From an uncultured Mucilaginibacter sp. (GTDB taxonomy: Bacteria; Bacteroidota; Bacteroidia; Sphingobacteriales; Sphingobacteriaceae): a stretch of DNA of 57,432 nt. Numbering within the stretch: position 1 is the stretch's first letter; each line of letters starts with the position of its first letter. The notes under the pieces were generated by a model. The model worked only from the letters and a program-made list of their open reading frames with translations. It did no database searches and was not told where the DNA came from. The position numbers were made by a program, and so were the translations under genes. This document shows positions 17,379 through 24,290 of the stretch, piece by piece. The stretch lies in NCBI GenBank assembly GCA_903891475.1, contig CAITEP010000007.1, positions 1 to 57,432 on the forward strand, in the 5' to 3' direction.

Positions 17379-18771
17379 ACGTCCGTATATATATTATGAT
17401 TTTACCTTGAGTATCTGCTCCACTTGCTTGCACCGTGTTGATGCCAAGATAGTGTTTGAAGACAGTAATGTTTACATGCTTAAAACCTGTAAAGAACATG
17501 GTTTTGAAAAAGTATTGATATCAACAGATATTCCGTATTATAAAAACTGTCGCAATTATGCCAAGCGAAGCGAAATGCCGCTAAAATTCAATACCAAAAC
17601 GCATTTTGGCTGCCCTTATGATTGTGGCTTATGTCAAGACCATGAGCAACATTCCTGCCTTACAGTGGTAGAGGTAACGGATAGGTGCAACCTTAACTGC
17701 CCTACCTGTTATGCCATGTCATCGCCTACTTACGGCAGGCACCGAACTTTGGTGGAAATTGAACAAATGCTGGATAAGGTGGTCGAAAACGAAGGCACAC
17801 CCGATGTAGTACAAATAAGTGGCGGCGAACCAACCGTACATCCGCAGTTTTTTGAGATTTTGGATATTGCCAAAACTAAACCCATTAGGCATTTAATGCT
17901 CAATACCAATGGTATACGCATAGCTAAAGACGAAAGCTTTGTGCAAAGGCTGGCCACCTACATGCCCGATTTTGAAATTTACCTGCAATTTGATTCCTTC
18001 AAAAAAGAGGCACTTGAACAGTTAAGGGGCGAAGATTTAAGAGAGGTTAGGATAAAAGCCATTGAAAACCTAAACAAGTATAATTTATCAACAACCTTGG
18101 TAGTTACGCTACAAAAAGGATTAAATACAGACGAGATAGGAGCTATAATTGATTATGCCCTTAAACAAAAATGTGTGAGGGGCGTAACCTTTCAGCCTAC
18201 GCAACAGGCGGGTAGGTTAGAGAATTTTAACCCGGCTACTGATAGGTATACACTGACTGAAGTAAGAACAGCCATATTGGAGCAAACCAATATTTTTAAC
18301 GAGCACGATTTAATACCTGTGCCTTGCAACCCCGATGCGCTGGTAATGGGCTATGCGCTAAAGTTAGGCGGACAAGTTTTCCCTTTAACCAGAATGATTA
18401 ATCCGGATGACTTGCTGGATAATTCAAAAAATACCATTGTTTATGAGCAGGATGAGCAATTAAAGAGTCATTTGCTCAATATGTTTAGCACTGGCAACTC
18501 GGTGGAAAAAGCCCAAGAGCATTTAGCCTCCATTATGTGTTGCTTGCCGACCATTGACGCCCCGGGTTTAGGGTACGATAATTTGTTCCGAATTATTATT
18601 ATGCAATTTATTGACGCGCACAACTTTGATGTACGCGCCATCAAAAAATCGTGTGTACATATTGTAAACAAAGATTTACAGATTATCCCCTTCGAAACCA
18701 TGAACCTATTTTATAGGGATGATAAAATTGAATATTTAAAACAGTTACAAAACGAGATGGCATTGAAGTAA
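17371..18771 (+). CDS. Radical SAM enzyme of the tetraether-synthase (Tes/MJ0619) type
   Basis: 466 residues. The radical SAM cluster motif CNLNCPTC is at 106-113 and ISGGEPTVHP follows. The N-terminal region has extra cysteines (C16, C19, C40, then CPYDCGLC at 81-88 and C96) in the arrangement of the archaeal MJ0619/Tes family (CSTC... CKEHG... CGLCxDHxxH), which joins lipid tails by C-C bonds in GDGT membrane-lipid synthesis. More cysteines occur late (CC at ~389). It overlaps the Lgt-like gene by 8 bp and is followed 5 bp later by a miniprotein array. A lipid or lipoprotein tail is the suspected substrate; function in bacteria of this group is not established here. Confidence 0.8.
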   Translation: MPERPYIYYDFTLSICSTCLHRVDAKIVFEDSNVYMLKTCKEHGFEKVLISTDIPYYKNCRNYAKRSEMPLKFNTKTHFGCPYDCGLCQDHEQHSCLTVVEVTDRCNLNCPTCYAMSSPTYGRHRTLVEIEQMLDKVVENEGTPDVVQISGGEPTVHPQFFEILDIAKTKPIRHLMLNTNGIRIAKDESFVQRLATYMPDFEIYLQFDSFKKEALEQLRGEDLREVRIKAIENLNKYNLSTTLVVTLQKGLNTDEIGAIIDYALKQKCVRGVTFQPTQQAGRLENFNPATDRYTLTEVRTAILEQTNIFNEHDLIPVPCNPDALVMGYALKLGGQVFPLTRMINPDDLLDNSKNTIVYEQDEQLKSHLLNMFSTGNSVEKAQEHLASIMCCLPTIDAPGLGYDNLFRIIIMQFIDAHNFDVRAIKKSCVHIVNKDLQIIPFETMNLFYRDDKIEYLKQLQNEMALK

Positions 18772-18776
18772 ATGTT

Positions 18777-19046
18777 ATGTTGAAAAAATTAAATGGATTT
18801 AAAATAGTTGGCATTAACCTTTTGGCTTTTGTTATTTATGCAATTCCGATTTTAATTTTCGGCAGAGGCTTTGATGCCATTTCGAGCTTTGGCTTTTTAT
18901 TTTTTATCCATTTTATATTTTGTCTGTGTGTAGCTTTAGATACTAAAAATTGGTATTGGGTACTAAGCGGTTTAATAATATTAATAATTGGATTCTCGGT
19001 TTGTGGTAATATTATAATAATACCCTCACACATCACCCCGAAATAA
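18777..19046 (+). CDS. Array miniprotein 1 (three-helix membrane protein, FSVC motif)
   Basis: 89 residues starting 5 bp after the radical SAM stop, so likely co-transcribed. Three hydrophobic helices: IVGINLLAFVIYAIPILI, FLFFIHFIFCLCVAL and WYWVLSGLIILIIGFSVC. It belongs to a five-copy tandem family, sharing Gly-[FYM]-x-I with Asn in helix 1, His-x3-Cys in helix 2 and LSG...IGFS[TV]C closing helix 3. A longer hydrophilic tail than its sisters (SHITPK). I recognise no named family. An inner-membrane location is expected. Confidence 0.7.
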   Translation: MLKKLNGFKIVGINLLAFVIYAIPILIFGRGFDAISSFGFLFFIHFIFCLCVALDTKNWYWVLSGLIILIIGFSVCGNIIIIPSHITPK

Positions 19047-19117
19047 ACAGATTTAGGTTATACGGAAATGGATAAAAAGTAAGTGACCGGAGTTATAAAA
19101 ATCATTAAATAAAAATT

Positions 19118-19372
19118 ATGGAAGAAGAGAATAAAAATTTAGTAGGTTTTAAAATAATTGGTCTCAACCTGTTGATATTTGTTGTTTATGTTCTATTGTT
19201 TCTGGTCGGCAAACTAGCTGAACTGGCACTCTTTTTATACTTTTTACATTTCTTTGCATGCATTATTGTAGGAGCAGTAAAAAAGAATTTGTATTGGATA
19301 TTGAGTGGCGTTTTAATCATTTTAATTGGTTTTTCGACTTGTATTTTTTTACTAAACCTAAAAGGGATTTAA
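19118..19372 (+). CDS. Array miniprotein 2 (three-helix membrane protein, FSTC motif)
   Basis: 84 residues, acidic N-terminus MEEENKNLVGFKIIGLN, then helices LLIFVVYVLLFLVG, LFLYFLHFFACIIVG and LYWILSGVLIILIGFSTC, ending IFLLNLKGI. Clear paralogue of copy 1, with the His-x3-Cys pair in helix 2 and the terminal Cys. Separated from copy 1 by 71 bp. Role unknown. Confidence 0.7.
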   Translation: MEEENKNLVGFKIIGLNLLIFVVYVLLFLVGKLAELALFLYFLHFFACIIVGAVKKNLYWILSGVLIILIGFSTCIFLLNLKGI

Positions 19373-19415
19373 TTTATGTAAAAGTGCGCATAGCCAAATA
19401 AACAATTAAACAAAC

Positions 19416-19687
19416 ATGGATAACTTAGAAAAACAACCCAATGAGAAAAAGCAAATGGATGGTTATAAAATTATCCTGCTTAATATCATGATATTGGCGA
19501 TATATACCATAGTTTTTAAATTCAGTGGTGAAGATGGATTATTTGGAGACGCGATTTTTATTTTATTTCATAGCATTTTTTGCTTTGTATATTCAAATAA
19601 AAAACAATTAGTGAATTTTGGATACTTAGCGGCTTTTTAGTTTTGATTATTGGATTTTCGACCTGTGTAGCATCATTAGGGTTATAA
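19416..19687 (+). pseudogene. Array miniprotein 3, frameshifted
   Basis: Begins MDNLEKQPNEKKQMDGYKIILLN and continues with the family pattern (IFILFHSIFCF) but runs into a stop at 19638-19640 after LVNFGYLAAF. Adding one T to the TTTT at about 19616 would continue it as FWILSGFLVLIIGFSTC and stop at 19687, exactly matching the end of its sisters. So this copy carries a one-base deletion, or the read has an error. As read, it lacks helix 3 and the conserved terminal Cys. Confidence 0.7.
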
Positions 19688-19701
19688 ATAAGTTTTTAGT
19701 T

Positions 19702-19965
19702 ATGGAAGAACAAGAAGAAAAGCCATTAAGCGGCATGGCAATTGTTGGGTATAATTTATTAGGTCTAATAGCTTATACCATCATATTAAGCGCAATTGGA
19801 GGTCTGGCAATTATTTTCTATGGCTTAATATTTTTATGTCATTTTATAACATGCATTTTATTTGCTTTAGGTAATAAACAATACTTATTTTGGTTATTGA
19901 GTGCGTTGATAATAGTTATAGTTGGATTTTCAACTTGTTCAAAGGTTGGTAATATTTTAGGGTAA
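19702..19965 (+). CDS. Array miniprotein 4 (three-helix membrane protein, FSTC motif)
   Basis: 87 residues: acidic start MEEQEEKPLSGMAIVGYN, helices LLGLIAYTIILSAIGG, FYGLIFLCHFITCILFAL and FWLLSALIIVIVGFSTC, tail SKVGNILG. Closest to copies 1-3 in motif layout, with the conserved Asn, His-x3-Cys and terminal Cys. It ends 4 bp before the start of copy 5. Confidence 0.7.
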   Translation: MEEQEEKPLSGMAIVGYNLLGLIAYTIILSAIGGLAIIFYGLIFLCHFITCILFALGNKQYLFWLLSALIIVIVGFSTCSKVGNILG

Positions 19966-19969
19966 AACT

Positions 19970-20221
19970 ATGTTTAACAAAAAACAACAAATTGTTATTG
20001 GAATAAATTTAGGCTTGGTGATTTTGTACACAATTGTTGTTAGAATTTTAGACGGATCTTATAATGCCATATATGTCCTAATATTACTTGAGTTAATTCA
20101 CCTCTCAGTACTAATCATTATCTTCTTTTTTGGATTTAAACAAATTTATTTACTAACTGCTTTATTAGTACTATTAACAGGCTTATCAACCTGCTATATT
20201 GTTAATTGGGGCAAATTTTAA
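19970..20221 (+). CDS. Array miniprotein 5 (diverged, LSTC motif)
   Basis: 83 residues, most diverged copy: MFNKKQQIVIGINLGLVILYT, then YVLILLELIHLSVLIIIFF and YLLTALLVLLTGLSTC, ending YIVNWGKF. It keeps the helix-1 Asn, a helix-2 His and the final Ser-Thr-Cys, but the helix-2 Cys is lost. Only 4 bp from copy 4, so likely the last gene of the operon. Confidence 0.7.
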   Translation: MFNKKQQIVIGINLGLVILYTIVVRILDGSYNAIYVLILLELIHLSVLIIIFFFGFKQIYLLTALLVLLTGLSTCYIVNWGKF

Positions 20222-20265
20222 TTTTATCCAACAAAAAATTTGTGAATTTTTAAAATTAGGTAAAA

Positions 20266-20289
20266 TAGAAGTGGACAGAAAAACTTCTA
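20266..20289 (-). terminator. Possible terminator downstream of ppx
   Basis: TAGAAGT / ACTTCTA stem (20266-20272 with 20283-20289), 10-base loop. On the minus strand it is followed by TTTTACC. Weak but placed just after the ppx stop. Confidence 0.35.
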
Positions 20290-20290
20290 T

Positions 20291-21232
20291 CTAAGGGGTT
20301 TTCGGTCCCAGCATATCAAACAAAACACCTTCCTTCAAGGAGTTGGTAGTCATCTCCACATGTTTTATAGCTAGCTTATCCAATATATATCGGGTAATTA
20401 AAGCGGCTGATACCAGCATATCCACCCTAACGGGGATAATACCCTTGTTGTTAACTCGATCGGCGTGTGATGATTTGATAATTTCCCCTAACAGAGCAGA
20501 AAGACCGTTTATATCAAAACAATAGGTCTTTTGGGTTTTTATATCTAGGTCTCTACCCTCATGCTGTTCCAACAAAACCGCAAATGTCTCGAACGAACCT
20601 GATGAACCTATTAATTTTACTACCGGATATTTATCTATTTCAGTAAATAAGGTTGTTAAGCTGGCATCCAAATAATGATTTAAAGCCGCGATACTTGTAT
20701 CAGGAATAGGGTCAATTTTATGGAAGGTATCCATTAATCTGGCGCAACCTACTTCGAAGCTTTGTTTCCATATTATGCCTTGTTTACTGCCGATAATAAA
20801 CTCCACGCTGCCACCACCTATATCAATAATTAGGCTATTCTCATACGTCAAACATCCCGAGGCTAAAATACCTTTGTAAATGTATTGTGCTTCCTCTTCT
20901 CCGCTAATCAGTTCAATAGCTATCCCTGTTTTTGCCTGTACCGTGTTTATAAATACTTGTCCATTATCGGCATTGCGTAAAGCCGAAGTAGCTATTGCAC
21001 GCACCGGGTTGGCTTTAAAAGCCTTTACCAAATCAGCAAATTTTTGCATAGAGGTAATACCACGTTCAAATGGCTCAGAGAGTATCATACCCTTGTTAAT
21101 ACCACCTTCGCCCAACTTAACGGGGTCTTGTTGTTCAAAAAGTATCTCCTGCCCATCCGGGTTAACTTTCGCAATCAAAAACTGAAAGGTGTTGGTACCC
21201 AAATCGGCTACTGCTATGATGTTTTCGTCCAT
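20291..21232 (-). CDS. ppx: Ppx/GppA family phosphatase (exopolyphosphatase)
   Basis: Acetate-kinase-fold phosphatase that removes terminal phosphate from polyphosphate or pppGpp. Phosphate-1 motif VADLGTNTFQFLIAK near the N-terminus, ATSALRNADN (mid N-domain), the phosphate-2 motif SLIIDIGGGSVEFI and GSSGSFET are diagnostic. 313 residues is the short two-domain form, without the C-terminal HD domain of E. coli Ppx/GppA. Whether polyP or pppGpp is preferred is open. Convergent with the miniprotein array. Confidence 0.92.
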   Translation of the reverse strand: MDENIIAVADLGTNTFQFLIAKVNPDGQEILFEQQDPVKLGEGGINKGMILSEPFERGITSMQKFADLVKAFKANPVRAIATSALRNADNGQVFINTVQAKTGIAIELISGEEEAQYIYKGILASGCLTYENSLIIDIGGGSVEFIIGSKQGIIWKQSFEVGCARLMDTFHKIDPIPDTSIAALNHYLDASLTTLFTEIDKYPVVKLIGSSGSFETFAVLLEQHEGRDLDIKTQKTYCFDINGLSALLGEIIKSSHADRVNNKGIIPVRVDMLVSAALITRYILDKLAIKHVEMTTNSLKEGVLFDMLGPKTP

Positions 21233-21326
21233 TTTTAAACCTGTTTATTACCACTTGTAAAACGAATTTGTGCAATTATTGTTTTGAGGATAAAGTAAAC
21301 AAAAATTGCAAATTAAAGTAAAGTGT

Positions 21327-21444
21327 CTGAGCCGATAGCTATCGGCTCAGGATTTTAGGATTAACAGGATTATTATTTTTTTTAAATTTTGATGCTAATT
21401 ACTCGATACTAAATACTAGCTACTTGATTCTAGCTACTAAAAAA
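21327..21444. repeat. 24-bp perfect palindrome plus intergenic repeat-like DNA
   Basis: 21327-21350 is a loopless perfect palindrome with 12-base arms (CTGAGCCGATAG and its complement). It is followed by GGATTTTAGGATTAACAGGATT-like reiterations (21349-21371) and a stretch built of units such as ACTCGATACTAAATACTAG and CTACTTGATTCTAG (21401-21440). Such fragments resemble dispersed Bacteroidota intergenic repeats. On the minus strand it lies just after the ABC permease stop and may end that transcript. No coding capacity. Confidence 0.6.
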
Positions 21445-22695
21445 CTACTCTTTATAAAAAAACCATTTAACCAACTCTTTATAGCTTGCTTTTTTGCCAT
21501 ACATCAACACCCCTACACGATAAATGCGTGCGGCAACATAAGTGGTAAATAAAAAACCTACTACCATTAAGCTCATGGAAAGGGCTATTTGCCAAGGGGC
21601 TGGATCGAACGGTATACGTACCATCATAGCTACAGGAGCAGTAAACGGTATAATGGATAGCCAAACTGCAAGCGGACTATCAGGAGCCTGAAAAAGAACA
21701 CTAACTGCTAATATATAAGTAAATAATAAAGGTAAGGTAATAGGGAACATAAATTGTTGGGTTTCAGTCTCGCTATCAACTGCAGAGCCTACCGCAGCAA
21801 AAAGTGCACTGTATAATAAGTAGCCCGTTAAAAAGTAAAATAAAAAATAAAATAATATGGGGCCAAAGTGAATAGTTTGTAAAACTTGAATGGCACCAAA
21901 TAAGGAACCTGGAGTAGTGGCTAACGTGTGCCCTGCAATTTTGGTTGACACCATGGATAGAATTATCCATGCGCTAAATTGAGTAAGCCCAACCAAGCCT
22001 ACTCCAATAATTTTACCCATCATTAATTGAAAAGGTTTTACTGAGGAAATAATAACTTCAATAATCCGGCTGGTTTTTTCTTCAATTACCCCACGCATTA
22101 CTTGCGCCCCATAAATAAACAAGGATAAGTAAATAAGGATGGCACACGATATACTGATGGCTATATTAGCCCCAATATTTGTTTTATTATCGCCAGTTTT
22201 GGTAATCTCAATAGCGTTGAGGGAAATATCACTGTTTATTGCTTTTAAAACTGCTGGATTAATATGGTGTTCGATTAAATTGCGGTTAGTCGCGATTTGA
22301 TTTAGTTGCTTACTTACTTCGTTTAAAACAATAATGGATGGTTTTTTCTTGGATAATATTTCAACTGAATCCTTCATAGTGTACCCTTTATGGATAATCA
22401 AAATTGATAGGTTTTCATTATTTGAAGCCTCTTCCTTTAATGCAGATATTGGTGAATTTACAGATTCAAAGTTTAGATGTTTGATATTGGTAAACTTGTT
22501 GGCAAATATGGAAGTTTGATCAGATACCTTAATGGTTTGATCAACACTTAATTCCTGACTGTTTTTACCCACTAAGGTTAATACGTAGCCCATCAAGAAG
22601 ATTAATGCAGGCACTACAAAAATCATTACAATAAATGATTTTTTCCTAACTCTGGTAATATATTCACGTAGTATGATGAGTAAAATTTTGTCCAT
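21445..22695 (-). CDS. ABC-2 type transporter permease (NatB-like)
   Basis: 416-residue permease with one N-terminal helix (KSFIVMIFVVPALIFLMGYVL), a ~150-residue extracytoplasmic loop, and five to six C-terminal helices (IAISISCAILIYLSLFIYG, SAWIILSMV, ILFYFLFYFLTGYLLYSALF, PLLFTYILAVSVLF, IALSMSLMVVGFLFTTYVAARIY). The VIEEKTSRIIEVIISSVKPFQLMMGKIIG segment is the hallmark of NatB/YhaP-like exporters. It lies 21 bp after the ATPase gene on the same strand. Substrate unknown; Na+ export or drug/antibiotic resistance are family possibilities. Confidence 0.9.
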   Translation of the reverse strand: MDKILLIILREYITRVRKKSFIVMIFVVPALIFLMGYVLTLVGKNSQELSVDQTIKVSDQTSIFANKFTNIKHLNFESVNSPISALKEEASNNENLSILIIHKGYTMKDSVEILSKKKPSIIVLNEVSKQLNQIATNRNLIEHHINPAVLKAINSDISLNAIEITKTGDNKTNIGANIAISISCAILIYLSLFIYGAQVMRGVIEEKTSRIIEVIISSVKPFQLMMGKIIGVGLVGLTQFSAWIILSMVSTKIAGHTLATTPGSLFGAIQVLQTIHFGPILFYFLFYFLTGYLLYSALFAAVGSAVDSETETQQFMFPITLPLLFTYILAVSVLFQAPDSPLAVWLSIIPFTAPVAMMVRIPFDPAPWQIALSMSLMVVGFLFTTYVAARIYRVGVLMYGKKASYKELVKWFFYKE

Positions 22696-22716
22696 CGCAG
22701 TATTTTTTTGATTTTG

Positions 22717-23625
22717 TTACCTGATTAAATTTACTTGTTCAATAAAAATCTCGTTCATGCTTGGTATTACCTCTTGCAATAAATTTATCCTTGCTTTTGG
22801 CAGCAGGTATTGCAGTACATCGTTAACACTTACATCCTCATTTAATTTTATTTTTATTCCATAGCTATCATCATCGCCATGGTTTTCTTCTAAAATAGTA
22901 AAAGGTAAAGTATCTTTTAAATTTACCTTTTCACCTTGATATTCAATTAAATAAGTAGAATTTCGATACGATTTGCGGATATCCTTTACCTTACCATCCA
23001 ATATCTTATGCGACAAGTTTAACAAGGCAATTGAATGGCACAATTCCTCAACCGATTCCATCCGATGTGTAGAAAACAAAATAGTGGCACCCTTTTTATT
23101 AAGCTCCAAAATTTCATCCTTAATAATCTCGGCATTCACAGGGTCGAAACCACTAAAGGGTTCATCTAAAATTATCAAATCGGGCTCGTGCAAAACGGTA
23201 GCTACAAACTGTGCTTTTTGCTGCATACCTTTTGATAGTTCTTCAATCTTCAGTTTCCACCATGTCTCCATACCTAGTTTGGCAAACCAAACCTTTAATC
23301 TTTTAATAGCTTCGGCTCTGCTAAGTCCCTTTAATCTGGCGAGGTAGATCATTTGTTCGCCAATCTCCATTTTTTTGTATAGGCCTCGTTCTTCGGGTAA
23401 ATAGCCAATACGTTCAATGTGCTGTTGGTTTAGCTTTACCCCATTAAAATATACTTCTCCCGAGTCGGGTGCGGTAATTTGGTTAATGATACGAATAAGG
23501 GAAGTCTTTCCAGCTCCGTTTGGTCCCAATAAACCAAATATTTGTCCGCTTTCAATTTCCAAACTCACCCCACTTAGGGCAGTATGTCCGGCATACTGTT
23601 TTACGATGTTACGGATGCTAAGCAT
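22717..23625 (-). CDS. ABC transporter ATP-binding protein (NatA-like)
   Basis: Nucleotide-binding subunit of the adjacent ABC-2 exporter. Walker A GPNGAGKTS, Q-loop, signature ELSKGMQQKAQ, Walker B DLIILDEPFSGFDP and switch His in FSTHRME are all present. The C-terminal ~80 residues match the DUF4162 extension typical of NatA-like ATPases. I chose ATG at 23625 (MLSIRNIVKQYAGHTAL); a TTG at 23655 would add ten residues. A TAAATTTG -7 box sits at 23724-23731 on the minus strand. Confidence 0.9.
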   Translation of the reverse strand: MLSIRNIVKQYAGHTALSGVSLEIESGQIFGLLGPNGAGKTSLIRIINQITAPDSGEVYFNGVKLNQQHIERIGYLPEERGLYKKMEIGEQMIYLARLKGLSRAEAIKRLKVWFAKLGMETWWKLKIEELSKGMQQKAQFVATVLHEPDLIILDEPFSGFDPVNAEIIKDEILELNKKGATILFSTHRMESVEELCHSIALLNLSHKILDGKVKDIRKSYRNSTYLIEYQGEKVNLKDTLPFTILEENHGDDDSYGIKIKLNEDVSVNDVLQYLLPKARINLLQEVIPSMNEIFIEQVNLIR

Positions 23626-23723
23626 AAAGGATTGATGAATAATGTTTGTACACAATTAGATAACATTTACAGAAAATGTTACAAATGATGAAAGGTTAAT
23701 CTTAAGAAATTAAACCAAGGTAG

Positions 23724-23731
23724 CAAATTTA
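23724..23731 (-). promoter_or_regulatory. Possible -7 box for NatAB-like operon
   Basis: The minus strand reads TAAATTTG, about 100 bp before the ATPase start. A TTG is present 24 bp upstream, longer than the ideal spacing. Confidence 0.35.
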
Positions 23732-23754
23732 AAGTAAAATGGACTTTTTAAAAA

Positions 23755-23958
23755 TCAATCTTGATGTTTCATTTTTTTCACCCACAAATAAACAGCCCAA
23801 ATACTGGTAATTGCAAATAAAAGTAATATTGGAAAATACCATTTCTCTATAAAATAATGAAAATAGCTTCCAATACATACATAAGCCGATGCAATGCAGA
23901 GCTTTAAAATAATAAATTCTGCATTAGTCCAACTGGTTTTGGTTTTAAAGAAATTCAT
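23755..23958 (-). CDS. Small membrane protein, 67 aa
   Basis: Two hydrophobic helices (FIILKLCIASAYVCIGSYF and WYFPILLLFAITSIWAVYLWV) flanked by charged ends (MNFFKTKTSWTNAE and KKMKHQD). The sequence has the look of a conserved Bacteroidota miniprotein, but I cannot name the family. It stands between the NatA-like gene and the tRNA. Confidence 0.6.
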   Translation of the reverse strand: MNFFKTKTSWTNAEFIILKLCIASAYVCIGSYFHYFIEKWYFPILLLFAITSIWAVYLWVKKMKHQD

Positions 23959-24049
23959 TTTCTTGTAATTATTAGGATCTGATAAACCAAATTTGGGGAT
24001 AATTTGGGTTATAAAAAGTGAGGGAAATCATTAAAAAGTTAGGGTTTAA

Positions 24050-24083
24050 ATTGAAAATGGCCTTGACTAACAAAGTCAAGACC
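24050..24083 (-). terminator. Terminator of the CAU tRNA
   Basis: On the minus strand GGTCTTGAC-TTTGTTA-GTCAAGGCC (9-bp stem with one G-U) followed by ATTTTC, starting 6 bp after the tRNA 3' end. Confidence 0.7.
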
Positions 24084-24089
24084 ATCTTG

Positions 24090-24163
24090 TGCGCCCACCT
24101 GGGCTCGAACCAGGGACCAAAAGATTATGAGTCTTCTACTCTAACCAACTGAGCTATAGGCGC
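24090..24163 (-). tRNA. tRNA with CAU anticodon (Met or lysidine-type Ile2)
   Basis: A complete 74-nt cloverleaf: acceptor GCGCCTA/TGGGCGC, D-arm GCTC...GAGT, anticodon stem GAAGA/TCTTT with loop CTCATAA, T-arm CCTGG/CCAGG with TTCGAGC. CCA is not encoded. The acceptor has C4-G69 and C5-G68, which in E. coli mark tRNA-Ile2 for TilS rather than elongator Met, so this may be the AUA-reading Ile tRNA after lysidine modification. It is not an initiator: the 1-72 pair is G-C. Confidence 0.9.
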
Positions 24164-24210
24164 TTAAAATTTAAAAATACTTAAACTATACAGAACTCAA
24201 AAACGAACTG

Positions 24211-24218
24211 CAAAGGTA
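24211..24218 (-). promoter_or_regulatory. -7 box for tRNA
   Basis: The minus strand reads TACCTTTG (TAnnTTTG), about 48 bp before the mature tRNA 5' end. No clear -33 TTG. Confidence 0.5.
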
Positions 24219-24290
24219 AAAAAAAGTTGAACAGATAAAAATGAAATAATAAAAATATCTATTAAGCCTTTAATAATAAGCCATTTATAA

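Noticed and set aside
18777..20221. FSTC motif of the miniproteins as a standard lipobox
   Set aside because: The Cys follows Thr or Val rather than Gly/Ala/Ser and sits at the end of helix 3, not at a signal peptide. Kept only as a speculative idea.
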